Assembly: GCF_024810105.1 (NCBI RefSeq)
Contig: NZ_JANUDX010000008.1
Location: 145,715 to 209,714, forward strand
Length of the DNA stretch: 64,000 nt
Source of the DNA: Stenotrophomonas sp. BIGb0135
Lineage (GTDB): Bacteria > Pseudomonadota > Gammaproteobacteria > Xanthomonadales > Xanthomonadaceae
Direction of reading: 5' to 3'
The notes below the pieces were generated by a model. It had not been told where the DNA came from. It did no database searches and worked only from the letters and a program-made list of their open reading frames with translations. Positions 56,198 through 64,000 of the stretch are shown in pieces (position 1 is the stretch's first letter; each line of letters starts with the position of its first letter). A program made the position numbers and the translations under genes.

Positions 56198-57244
56198 ATG
56201 AACGACAAGGCCACCCCCGCAGGCAAGGGATCGCGCGCGGTCACCGTGACCGACATCGCCGAGGCGATCGGCGTGTCGCGGGCGACCGTGTCGCTGGTGC
56301 TGCGGGGCAGTCCGCTGGTCAACGTGGACACCCGTGCGCGGGTCGAGGCCGAACTGCGCCGGCAGCGCTACGTCTACAACCGTGGCGCGGCCAACCTGCG
56401 CCGGCGCACGTCTTCCAGCGTGGCCCTGGTGATCAACGACCTGTCCAACCCGTTCTTCGCCGAATTCGCCTCCGGGGTGGATGAGGCGCTGGGTGCCAAG
56501 GGCTTCGTGACCCTGCTCGGCAGTACCGGCGAATCGCCGCAACGCCAGCAGGCGGTGTTGAGCACGCTGATGGAGCACACCCCGGCCGGGTTGATCCTGT
56601 CACCGGCCGAAGGCAGCGATGCCAGCGAACTGCGCCAGGTGCTGGGTTTCAACGCCAACGTGCTGCTGTTCAACCGCGAGCCGCCCGGTGCCGACTGGGA
56701 CTTCCTTACCCTGGACAATCAGCAGGGCGCCTACCTGGCCACCCGCCACCTGATCGAGCGCGGCCACGAGCGCATCGCGTTCTTCGGTGGCCACGCCGAC
56801 TCCAGCTCCTGCCACCAGCGTCGCCTCGGCTACGCGCAGGCGCTGGCCGAAGCGGGCAGGGCGGTGCACCCGGACTGGCTGATCGAATCGGCGCCGAATC
56901 GTCTCGAGGCCGCCGCGCGCACCAACGAACTGTTCGCGCGCGATCCGGTGCCCACCGCCGCGGTCTGCTACAACGACAGCGTGGCGCTGGGGCTGATGCT
57001 GGGCCTGGCCTCGCGCGGGGTGCGGCCCGGCGTCGATTTCGCGGTGACCGGGTTCGATGACATTTCCGAAGCAGCCGTCGCCCTGCCGCCGCTGACCACG
57101 CTCACGGTCAATCCGCGCGAGCGCGGCCGCCAGGCGGCCGAGCTGCTGCTGCAGCGGCTGGACCATCCCGACGCGGCGCCCCAACGCACCGTGGCGCCGG
57201 TACAACTGCGCATCCGCGCCAGCAGCGGCCCCGTGGCCGCGTGA
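56198..57244 (+). CDS. LacI-family regulator of the mannoside locus
   Basis: A 348-aa repressor. Residues about 12-35 form the LacI HTH (VTVTDIAEAIGVSRATVSLVLRGSPLVN), followed by a hinge and a periplasmic-binding-like inducer domain (VALVINDLSNPFFAEFASGVDEAL, GVDFAVTGFDDISEAAVALPPLTTLTVNPRERGRQAAELLLQRL). It lies between GH92 and the sugar symporter. The three TTGAATCGATCTAAA-type motifs at 53.0-53.5 kb are its probable operators. The inducer is probably mannose, fructose or a small mannoside. Confidence 0.93.
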   Translation: MNDKATPAGKGSRAVTVTDIAEAIGVSRATVSLVLRGSPLVNVDTRARVEAELRRQRYVYNRGAANLRRRTSSSVALVINDLSNPFFAEFASGVDEALGAKGFVTLLGSTGESPQRQQAVLSTLMEHTPAGLILSPAEGSDASELRQVLGFNANVLLFNREPPGADWDFLTLDNQQGAYLATRHLIERGHERIAFFGGHADSSSCHQRRLGYAQALAEAGRAVHPDWLIESAPNRLEAAARTNELFARDPVPTAAVCYNDSVALGLMLGLASRGVRPGVDFAVTGFDDISEAAVALPPLTTLTVNPRERGRQAAELLLQRLDHPDAAPQRTVAPVQLRIRASSGPVAA

Positions 57245-57287
57245 TGGCGCTTCCTTCCACCTGCTCGCGCAATGAGGCGCGTACCTG

Positions 57288-58598
57288 ATGCCCATCTCTC
57301 CAACGCCCCGACTGCCGTCTTCGCCTGCGTCCGCGCCCGTGGTCAACACGCGCATGGCCCTCGCCGTGGCGACCACGATCTTCTTCATGTGGGGCTTCCT
57401 GACGTGCCTCAACGACATCCTCATCCCGCACCTGAAGGCGGTGTTCGAACTGAACTACGCCAAGGCGATGCTGGTGCAGTTCACGTTCTTCGGCACCTAT
57501 TTCCTGATGTCGCTGCCGGCCGGCCGGCTGGTCGCGCACCTGGGCTACAAGAAGGGCATCGTGGCCGGCCTGGCGATCGCCGCGGTGGGCGCGCTCGGCT
57601 TCTGGCCGGCGGCCGAACTGCGGGTGTATGAAGCCTTCCTCGGCGCGCTGTTCGTGCTCGCCACCGGCATCACCGTGCTGCAGGTGGCGGCCAATCCGTA
57701 CGTGGCGCTGCTTGGCCCGGAGCAGACCGCCTCGAGCCGGCTGACCCTGGCCCAGGCGCTGAACTCGCTGGGCACCGCGATCGCGCCGATTTTCGGCGGC
57801 CTGCTGATCCTCGGCAACACGGTCAAGAGTGCCGACGAACTGGCTGCGCTGCCGTCGGCCGAGCAGATCGCCTATCGCGTGCAGGAAGCGCAGTCGGTGC
57901 AGGGCCCCTACGTGGGACTGGCCATCGCGCTGGCGTTGCTGGCGGTGTTCGTCTACCTGTTCCGTCTGCCGGCGCTGACCGAAACCACCGAGCAGGCCGA
58001 CAGCGGCACGCACACCCTGCTCGACGCGCTGCGCCACAAGCACGTGCTGTTCGGCGTGCTGGCGATCTTCTTCTACGTGGGCGCCGAGGTGTCGATCGGC
58101 AGCTTCCTGGTCAACTACCTGTCGATGCCGTCCATCGGCGGCTTCACCGAACAGCAGGCCACCCACTATGTGTCGGCGTACTGGACGCTGGCGATGATCG
58201 GCCGGTTCGCCGGTTCGGCGATCATGACCCGTTTCTCGCCGCGCCTGCTGCTGACCCTGTTCGCGGCGGTCAACGTGCTGCTGCTGGCGCTGACCATGCT
58301 CGCCACCGGCCACGTGGCGCTGTACGCGGTGGTGGCGGTGGGCCTGTTCAACTCCATCATGTTCCCGACCATCTTCGCGCTGAGCATCGAGCGCCTGGGC
58401 CCGTTGACCAACAAGGCGTCCAGCCTGCTGATCATGGCGATCGTCGGGGGCGCGGTGGTGCCGTACCTGCAGGGCGTGCTGGCCGACCACATCGGCTTGC
58501 AGCCGTCCTTCATCCTGCCGCTGGTCTGCTACGGCTACATCATTTTCTATGGCCTGTCGGGTTCGCGCCCGAGCGCCGCATTCCGCCAGGGAGCCTGA
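57288..58598 (+). CDS. FHS-type sugar/H+ symporter (GluP/FucP family)
   Basis: A 436-aa inner-membrane major facilitator with twelve helices. ALAVATTIFFMWGFLTCLNDILIPHLKAVFELNYAKAMLVQFTFFGTYFLMSLPAG is the family signature (TM1-2), and LQVAANPYVALLGPEQTASSRLTLAQALNSLGTAIAPIFG is the substrate half. FHS proteins transport hexoses such as glucose, galactose, fucose or mannose with protons. Located between the LacI gene and the fructokinase, it is the probable mannose importer. The kinase starts 7 bp downstream. Confidence 0.92.
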   Translation: MPISPTPRLPSSPASAPVVNTRMALAVATTIFFMWGFLTCLNDILIPHLKAVFELNYAKAMLVQFTFFGTYFLMSLPAGRLVAHLGYKKGIVAGLAIAAVGALGFWPAAELRVYEAFLGALFVLATGITVLQVAANPYVALLGPEQTASSRLTLAQALNSLGTAIAPIFGGLLILGNTVKSADELAALPSAEQIAYRVQEAQSVQGPYVGLAIALALLAVFVYLFRLPALTETTEQADSGTHTLLDALRHKHVLFGVLAIFFYVGAEVSIGSFLVNYLSMPSIGGFTEQQATHYVSAYWTLAMIGRFAGSAIMTRFSPRLLLTLFAAVNVLLLALTMLATGHVALYAVVAVGLFNSIMFPTIFALSIERLGPLTNKASSLLIMAIVGGAVVPYLQGVLADHIGLQPSFILPLVCYGYIIFYGLSGSRPSAAFRQGA

Positions 58599-58605
58599 GG
58601 CCCGA

Positions 58606-59601
58606 ATGAGCAAGATTGTCTGTTTCGGCGAGATTTTGATCGATCTACTCGCCCAACCACCGGCCAACGCGGACACCCCGCGCGCGTTCCTGCAGTACGC
58701 CGGTGGCGCGCCGGCCAACGTTGCGGTGGCCGCCGCGCGGCTGGGTGCCGATACCCATTTCGCCGGCATGCTCGGCCAGGACATGTTCGGCGACTTCCTC
58801 GCCGACAGCCTGGCCCAGGCCGGCGTGGCCACCGACTGCATCGTGCGCACCGATGCCGCCAAGACCGCGCTGGCGTTCGTGGCGCTGGACGCACATGGCG
58901 AGCGCAGTTTCAGTTTCTACCGGCCGCCGGCGGCGGACCTGCTGTTCCGCAGCGAGCACTTCCAGCCCACCTGTTTCGAGGGCACGCGCAGCTTCCATGT
59001 GTGCTCCAACAGCCTGACCGAGGCGGAGATCGCCGCGACCACGCTGGACGGCATGCGCCGTGCCCGCGCGGCCGGGGCGATGGTCAGCATCGACCTCAAC
59101 CTGCGCCCCGCGCTGTGGCCGACCGGGGTCGACCCGTTGCCGCGGCTGTGGGAAGCGCTGCTGCTGGCCGAGCTGGTCAAGCTGTCGCGCGAGGAGCTGG
59201 ATTACCTGGCCGCCGCGCAGGCCGGCGGCGCCGACGCAGTCATCGCGCGGCTGCTGGCCACCCAGGCGCAGGCGGTGGTGGTCACCGACGGCGCCGCACC
59301 GATCCGTTGGCACACCCGCCACGCGCAGGGCGTGCTCACCGGCTTCCGCGTGCAGACCGTGGACTCCACCGCCGCGGGCGATGCCTTCGTCGGCGGCCTG
59401 CTGTTCGGCATCGGCGAGCACGGCGGGGATGGCATCGGCTTCGCCGACTTCTGCCAGGACCCGGCCGCACTCACTGGCGCGATCCGTTTCGGCGCTGCGG
59501 TCGGCGCGCTCGCGGTCACCCGAAAGGGTGCGTTCGCCGCCATGCCCAGCCTCGATGAAGTCCACCAACTGCTGCAGCAGCAACAGGAAGACGCCGCATG
59601 A
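58606..59601 (+). CDS. PfkB-family fructokinase
   Basis: A 331-aa ribokinase-fold kinase. KIVCFGEILIDLLAQP is the sugar-site start, FLQYAGGAPANVAVAAARLG the first PfkB motif and DSTAAGDAFVGGLLFG the second with the catalytic Asp. The family and context fit a fructokinase acting on the fructose made by the downstream isomerase. The ATG at 58606 follows CTGAGG. Overlaps the isomerase gene by 4 bp. A 2-keto-sugar kinase of another specificity is possible. Confidence 0.9.
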   Translation: MSKIVCFGEILIDLLAQPPANADTPRAFLQYAGGAPANVAVAAARLGADTHFAGMLGQDMFGDFLADSLAQAGVATDCIVRTDAAKTALAFVALDAHGERSFSFYRPPAADLLFRSEHFQPTCFEGTRSFHVCSNSLTEAEIAATTLDGMRRARAAGAMVSIDLNLRPALWPTGVDPLPRLWEALLLAELVKLSREELDYLAAAQAGGADAVIARLLATQAQAVVVTDGAAPIRWHTRHAQGVLTGFRVQTVDSTAAGDAFVGGLLFGIGEHGGDGIGFADFCQDPAALTGAIRFGAAVGALAVTRKGAFAAMPSLDEVHQLLQQQQEDAA

Positions 59602-60806
59602 CCACCGCCTCCAACGGCACGCCCGTTCCGCCGACCCCCGATTTCCGTTCGCCCGCGTTCCTGCGCGCGCACATCGCGCAGACCATGGCGTTCTACCAGC
59701 CGCACGAGATCGACCCGACCGGCGGCTTCTTCCACTACTACCGTGACGATGGCAGCGTGTACGACACCGCGCATCGGCACCTGGTCAGCAGCACCCGCTT
59801 CGTGTTCAACCATGCCATGGCCTACCGCGAGTTCGGCAAGGCAGAGGACCTGGCGGCCGTCGAACACGGCCTGCGCTACCTGCGCGATGTCCACCGCAAC
59901 CCGGCTACCGGCGGCTACGCCTGGACGCTGCGCGATGGCGTGGTCGAAGACGCCACCAACCACTGTTACGGCGTGGCCTTCGTGCTGCTGGCCTACAGCT
60001 GTGCGCTCAAGGCCGGCATCAGCGAGGCCCGTGCGTGGATGGACGAGACCTGGCAGCTGCTGGAACGTCGGTTCTGGGAGCCGGAATTCGGCCTGTACAA
60101 GGACGAAGCCGACGCAGAGTGGAACTTCAGCGACTACCGCGGCCAGAACGCCAACATGCACATGTGCGAGGCGATGCTGGCCGCGTTCGAGGCCAGCGGC
60201 GAGCAGCGCTACCTGGCGCGCGCGCTGTTGCTGGCCGACCACATGACCCGCCGCCAGGCCGCGCAGGGCGATGGCCTGGTGTGGGAACACTACGACCGGC
60301 AATGGCAGATCGACTGGGACTACAACCGCGACAACCCCAAGCACCTGTTCCGTCCATGGGGCTTCCAGCCCGGCCACCAGACCGAGTGGGCCAAGCTGCT
60401 GTTGATCCTGGACCGGCACGTGCAGGCCGACTGGCTGCTGCCGACGGCCCGGCATCTGTTCGACGTCGCGGTCGAGCGCAGCTGGGATGCCGCGCGCGGT
60501 GGGCTGTACTACGGCTTCGCCCCCGATGGCAGCGTCTGCGATGACGACAAGTATTTCTGGGTGCAGGCCGAGTCGCTGGCCACCGCCGCGCTGCTGGCCA
60601 GGCGCACGGGCGATGCGCAGTACTGGGACTGGTACGACCGGCTGTGGGGTTACGCCTGGCAGCACATGATCGACCACCGCTACGGTGCGTGGTATCGCAT
60701 CCTGGACGCGGACAACGGCAAGTACAGCGACGAGAAAAGCCCGGCCGGCAAGACCGATTACCACACCATGGGCGCGTGCTACGAAGTGCTCAACGTGGTG
60801 CGTTGA
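59598..60806 (+). CDS. AGE-family epimerase/isomerase, probable D-mannose isomerase
   Basis: A 402-aa (alpha/alpha)6 barrel of the N-acylglucosamine 2-epimerase family. FNHAMAYREFGKAEDLAAVEHGLRYL, DATNHCYGVAFVLLAYS, GQNANMHMCEAMLAAFEASGE and WGFQPGHQTEWAKLLLILDRHV are the core motifs, with conserved His residues in each. Next to a fructokinase and a mannosidase, mannose-to-fructose isomerisation (YihS/mannose isomerase type) is the simplest role; cellobiose 2-epimerase or GlcNAc epimerase activity is not excluded. It ends 4 bp before the first REP element. Confidence 0.88.
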   Translation: MTTASNGTPVPPTPDFRSPAFLRAHIAQTMAFYQPHEIDPTGGFFHYYRDDGSVYDTAHRHLVSSTRFVFNHAMAYREFGKAEDLAAVEHGLRYLRDVHRNPATGGYAWTLRDGVVEDATNHCYGVAFVLLAYSCALKAGISEARAWMDETWQLLERRFWEPEFGLYKDEADAEWNFSDYRGQNANMHMCEAMLAAFEASGEQRYLARALLLADHMTRRQAAQGDGLVWEHYDRQWQIDWDYNRDNPKHLFRPWGFQPGHQTEWAKLLLILDRHVQADWLLPTARHLFDVAVERSWDAARGGLYYGFAPDGSVCDDDKYFWVQAESLATAALLARRTGDAQYWDWYDRLWGYAWQHMIDHRYGAWYRILDADNGKYSDEKSPAGKTDYHTMGACYEVLNVVR

Positions 60807-60810
60807 ACAG

Positions 60811-61006
60811 GTAGAGCCGACCGTTGGTCGGCTACCCAGATCCCCGTAGAGCCGACCGTTGGTCGGCTACCCAAACCCCGGTAGAGCCGACCGTTGGTCG
60901 GCTGCTCAAACCCCGGTAGAGCCGACCGTTGGTCGGCTGCCCAAACCCCGTAGAGCCGACCGTTGGTCGGCTGACCAAACCCCGTAGAGCCGACCGTTGG
61001 TCGGCT
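60811..61006. repeat. Six GTAG REP elements at 34-35 bp spacing
   Basis: GTAGAGCCGACCGTTGGTCG followed by GCT occurs at 60811, 60846, 60881, 60916, 60950 and 60984 in the same orientation, separated by 11-12 bp such as ACCCAAACCCCG. Each forms an AGCCGACC/GGTCGGCT hairpin with a GTT loop. The array fills the 224-bp gap between the isomerase and the GH2 gene, inside a probable operon. The spacers are too short and too similar for CRISPR. Confidence 0.92.
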
Positions 61007-61030
61007 GCTCCCGCAACCAGGCACATCACC

Positions 61031-63670
61031 ATGCGCGCGCACCGCCGTCTCCATGTCGTTGCACCGGCCTGCTGGCTGTTTCTGGTCCTGCTGGTAGCCT
61101 GGGCACTGCCCGTCGCTGCCGCCCCGCTGGCGGCGGACTGGTCATTCCGCCTGCTGCCCGGTGACGCGCGCGGTGCCGCACACCCCGGCCTGCAGCAGTG
61201 GCGCCCGGCACAGGTGCCCGGCGCGGTGCACACCGACCTGCTCGCGCACGGCCTGATTCCCGATCCCTACGTGGGCGCGCCCGAGGCGGGCCTGCAATGG
61301 ATCGGGCTGGTCAGCTGGGAGTATCGCGCCCGCTTCGACGTGGACGCCGCCACGCTGGCGCGCGCGCACGCCGAGCTGGCGTTCCAGGGCCTGGATACCT
61401 TCGCCACGGTCAGTTTGAACGGCGCGCCCCTGCTGCAGGCCGACAACAGCCATCGCACCTGGCGTGCGCGCGTGGATGGCCGGTTGCGCGCCACCGGCAA
61501 CGAACTGCGCATCGTGCTGCGCTCGCCGATCAGCACCCTGCTGCCAGGCGTGCAGGCGATGCCGCACAAAATCGCCGGCAATTACCCATCGCCATACGGC
61601 GATGAGCCCAAGGACGCGATGGTCGGCAACTTCGTGCGCAAGCCGGGCTACCACTTCGGCTGGGATTGGGGCCCGCGTTACGTGACCGCCGGCCTCTGGC
61701 GCCCGGTGCAGCTGGAAAGCTGGGATGCGCAGCGCCTGACCGCGCTGGCCGTGCAGACCCGCGCGCTGGATGCGGACCATGCCGATCTGGCGGTCACGCT
61801 GCAGGTGGAAAGCGCCGCGCGCGGCAATGCAGCGGTGCGCGTGGAGATCCTGGATCCGGACGGTGTGTCGGTGGCCCGCATGGACCGTGACGCCGCACTG
61901 CAGGCCGGGGACAACGCCATTGCCGTGCCGGTCTCGCTCAAACAGCCGCGCCGCTGGTGGCCGGCCGGCCAGGGTGAGCAGGCGCGCTATACCGTGCGCG
62001 CCACGCTGGCCCCGGGTGCTGCCGACGCGACCGGTATCGAACAACGCATCGGGCTGCGCACGGTGGAGCTGCGCCGCGAGGTGGACCGCCAGGGCGGACA
62101 GGGCTTTGCCTTCGTCATCAATGGCGTGCCGATCTTCGCCAAGGGCGCCAACGTGATCCCGTTCGACATGTTTCCCGCGCGCGTGGACGCCGCGCGCATC
62201 CGTCGCGAGCTCACCGCCGCGCGCGATGCCAACATGAACATGCTGCGCAACTGGGGCGGCGGCTATTACGAGGACGACGTCTTCTTCGACATCGCCGACG
62301 AGCTGGGCCTGCTGGTCTGGCAGGACTTCATGTTCGGCGGCGGCATGCAGCCCGGCTACGATCCCGCATTCCGCGCCAACGTGGTGGCCGAGGCCCGCGA
62401 CAACGTGCGCCGGTTGCGGCACCACCCCAGCGTGGTGCTGTGGTGTGGCAACAACGAAGAAGAGACGGCCTGGAAGGACTGGGGGCATGGCCGCGACCTG
62501 GCCGCCGCCGATCCGGCCTTCGCCGCCAGGGTGTGGCAGGGCTACGTGGACCTGTTCGGCAATGACCTGCGCCAGGTCGTGGCCGAGGAGGGGCTGGGCG
62601 TGCCGTACTGGTCCAGTTCGCCCGGCAACGACCTGGACGAGAAGGCCAACGATTCCACCCGCGGCGACAAGCACTACTGGCAGGTGTGGGGCAACCCCGC
62701 GCTGCCGGTGAGCGCCTACCTGCGCGAGACCCCGCGCTTCATGTCCGAGTACGGCCTGCAGGCGTGGCCGGTGCTGCGCACGCTGGACGGGATCATTCCC
62801 GCTGCCGAGCAGCAGGTGGACAGTGCCACGGTGCGCGCGCACCAGAAGTTCATGGCGGGCGAGGGCAACCAGCGCCTGCTCAAGTACATCGAAGAGGCGT
62901 ACGGCACGCCGCGCGATTTCCCGGCGTTTGTCTACCTCAGCCAGGTGATGCAGGCCGATGGCATCCAGCTGGCCGCGCTGCACCACCGCGCCTCGCGCCC
63001 GTACACCATGGGCTCGCTGTACTGGCAGCTCAACGACGTGTGGCCGGGTGCGTCGTGGTCCAGCATCGATTACGCCGGGCGCTGGAAGGCGCTGCACTTC
63101 CACGCCAGGCGCTTCTTTGCCGACCAGGCGGTGGCCGCACTGCGCGACGACGGCGTGACCCGCATCAGCCTGCTCAACGACCGCCAGCAGGGCCTGCGGG
63201 CGACCTGGCGTCTGCGGGTGATGGATCTCGACGGCACGCTCCGCCACGCCCAGCGAAAGACGGTGGACGTGCCACCGCTGGCCGCGCTGGAGGTGGGCCG
63301 ATTCGACGACACCACGATGCTGAAGGGCGCCGACCCGACGCGCACGGTGGCCGTCGTCGAGCTGCTGGATGGCGCGCGGGTGCTGTCGCGGCAAGCGGTG
63401 TACTTCGTGGCGGCCAAGGATCTCGCGCTGGCACCGGTGACGATCGACACGGACCTGCGCGCCGATGGCGAGGGTTACGTGCTGCAGCTGCGCGCTCCGC
63501 AGTGGGTACGCGCGTTGTGGATCGCGTTCGAGGGGCACGATGCCACGCTGGACGACAACGCCCTGGACCTGCTGCCGGGCGAAACCGTGAGCCTCCATCT
63601 ACGCAGCGACGCCGACCTCACCACCCTGCGCCGCAGCCTGCGCCTCACCTCGTTGACCGACACCCGGTAG
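61031..63670 (+). CDS. GH2 beta-mannosidase
   Basis: An 879-aa exported beta-mannosidase. A signal peptide (ACWLFLVLLVAWALPVAA) is followed by the GH2 sugar-binding beta-sandwich, Ig-like domain and TIM barrel. Acid/base Glu476 is in WCGNNEEETAW and nucleophile Glu573 in MSEYGLQAWP, 97 residues apart as in other GH2 mannosidases. HFGWDWGPRYVTAGLWRPVQ is a family marker. It should remove the single beta-1,4-mannose from the N-glycan core or beta-mannooligosaccharides. The start at 61031 precedes the signal peptide; an upstream frame through the REP array is not coding. It closes the mannoside operon. Confidence 0.95.
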   Translation: MRAHRRLHVVAPACWLFLVLLVAWALPVAAAPLAADWSFRLLPGDARGAAHPGLQQWRPAQVPGAVHTDLLAHGLIPDPYVGAPEAGLQWIGLVSWEYRARFDVDAATLARAHAELAFQGLDTFATVSLNGAPLLQADNSHRTWRARVDGRLRATGNELRIVLRSPISTLLPGVQAMPHKIAGNYPSPYGDEPKDAMVGNFVRKPGYHFGWDWGPRYVTAGLWRPVQLESWDAQRLTALAVQTRALDADHADLAVTLQVESAARGNAAVRVEILDPDGVSVARMDRDAALQAGDNAIAVPVSLKQPRRWWPAGQGEQARYTVRATLAPGAADATGIEQRIGLRTVELRREVDRQGGQGFAFVINGVPIFAKGANVIPFDMFPARVDAARIRRELTAARDANMNMLRNWGGGYYEDDVFFDIADELGLLVWQDFMFGGGMQPGYDPAFRANVVAEARDNVRRLRHHPSVVLWCGNNEEETAWKDWGHGRDLAAADPAFAARVWQGYVDLFGNDLRQVVAEEGLGVPYWSSSPGNDLDEKANDSTRGDKHYWQVWGNPALPVSAYLRETPRFMSEYGLQAWPVLRTLDGIIPAAEQQVDSATVRAHQKFMAGEGNQRLLKYIEEAYGTPRDFPAFVYLSQVMQADGIQLAALHHRASRPYTMGSLYWQLNDVWPGASWSSIDYAGRWKALHFHARRFFADQAVAALRDDGVTRISLLNDRQQGLRATWRLRVMDLDGTLRHAQRKTVDVPPLAALEVGRFDDTTMLKGADPTRTVAVVELLDGARVLSRQAVYFVAAKDLALAPVTIDTDLRADGEGYVLQLRAPQWVRALWIAFEGHDATLDDNALDLLPGETVSLHLRSDADLTTLRRSLRLTSLTDTR

Positions 63671-63689
63671 CGCCCGGCCAAGCACACAC

Positions 63690-64000
63690 GTAGAGCCACG
63701 CCACGCGTGGCTGAAGCGCCCATGATGCCCGTAGAGCCACGCCATGCGTGGCTGACGCGCGGTGTGGGCTGCGCGAAGAGCATCCACGCATGGCGTGGAT
63801 CTACGCGTTGGGTCCCCGCGGCGGGGCACACAGCGGCTGACGCGATGCAGGATTCCCGTAGAGCCACGCCATGCGTGGCTGACGCGAGGCGTGGTCCGCG
63901 CGAACAGCATCCACGCATGGCGTGGATCTACGCGGTGGGGCCCGCGGCGGCGCACACAGCGGCTGAGGCGATGCAGGATTCCCGTAGAGCCACGCCATGC
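63690..64000. repeat. GTAG REP elements in alternating orientation
   Basis: Direct copies (GTAGAGCCACGCCATGCGTG type) lie at 63690, 63731, 63858 and 63984 (cut by the window end); reversed copies (ending GGCGTGGATCTAC) lie at 63782-63804 and 63909-63931. Direct-inverse pairs recur with a 126-127 bp period. The array begins 20 bp after the GH2 stop. No gene is present in the last 330 bp. Confidence 0.9.

Noticed and set aside
60811..61006. Regularly spaced 23-bp repeats resembling a CRISPR array
   Set aside because: Spacers are only 11-12 bp and nearly identical, each repeat is a GTAG REP hairpin, and no cas genes are present.

Overview
The window is a GC-rich (roughly 65-70% by eye) chromosomal segment from a gammaproteobacterium of the Xanthomonadaceae, most likely Stenotrophomonas or a close relative. 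The evidence is gene content and order (thrLABC, a fused his operon led by a TrpR-family regulator, hisS, pyrD-murB, kdsA, TonB-receptor-driven sugar loci) and many short palindromes beginning with GTAG (GTAGAGCC...GGCT), the hallmark of Stenotrophomonas REP elements. No integrase, transposase, prophage or CRISPR array was seen.

Layout. 1-2.9 kb: the end of an unidentified gene and a polar amino acid ABC importer (fused permease-ATPase plus binding protein). 2.9-6.4 kb (minus): a secreted F5/8-type-C/six-hairpin glycosidase-like protein with its own LacI-type operator, followed by a small Imm1-like gene. 6.5-9.6 kb: a LysR regulator divergent from a quinone reductase, a GNAT and a DUF3592 protein. 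9.6-14.2 kb: an uncharacterised coupled gene pair (XRE-HTH plus degenerate NTPase; membrane STAND-like ATPase), then an APH-like kinase. 14.2-21 kb (minus): EamA, murB, pyrD, methyltransferase, two DUF4190 paralogues, SDR and an ALDH7-type dehydrogenase. 21.3-22.4 kb: kdsA and tRNA-Arg(CCT). 22.4-27.5 kb: accessory-looking stretch of stress-type and hypothetical small genes, an esterase and a decayed GNAT. 27.5-29.3 kb: AraC regulator and EamA exporter. 29.4-34.4 kb: threonine operon with a complete leader peptide. 34.5-37.1 kb: Fnr-type regulator, hisS and a lipoprotein. 37.2-44.7 kb: his operon (TrpR-like regulator, hisG-D-C-B-H-A-F-IE), all structural genes overlapping, with a near-perfect operator in front and a hairpin terminator behind.

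From 44.8 kb to the end the genes look like a glycoconjugate and mannoside utilisation region: a secreted metallophosphoesterase, glucokinase, N4-(beta-N-acetylglucosaminyl)-L-asparaginase and CutC, then a large TonB-dependent receptor divergent from a GH92 alpha-mannosidase, a LacI regulator, an FHS-type sugar/H+ symporter, a PfkB fructokinase, an AGE-family mannose isomerase and a GH2 beta-mannosidase. Read together: oligomannosides enter through the receptor, are trimmed in the periplasm by GH92 and GH2 enzymes, mannose is imported, isomerised to fructose and phosphorylated to fructose-6-phosphate. Three copies of one near-palindrome (TTGAATCGATCTAAA type) in the divergent promoter are probable operators of the LacI protein. 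The asparaginase suggests that eukaryotic N-glycans are the natural substrate.

REP elements decorate this last region heavily: a 78-bp-period tandem array after cutC, six copies at 34-35 bp spacing immediately before the beta-mannosidase gene, and paired inverted copies at the right end.

The best candidates for new biology are the HTH/STAND-type pair at 9.6-13.1 kb, the compact mannoside/N-glycan regulon, and the TrpR-family regulator with its palindromic operator ahead of his.
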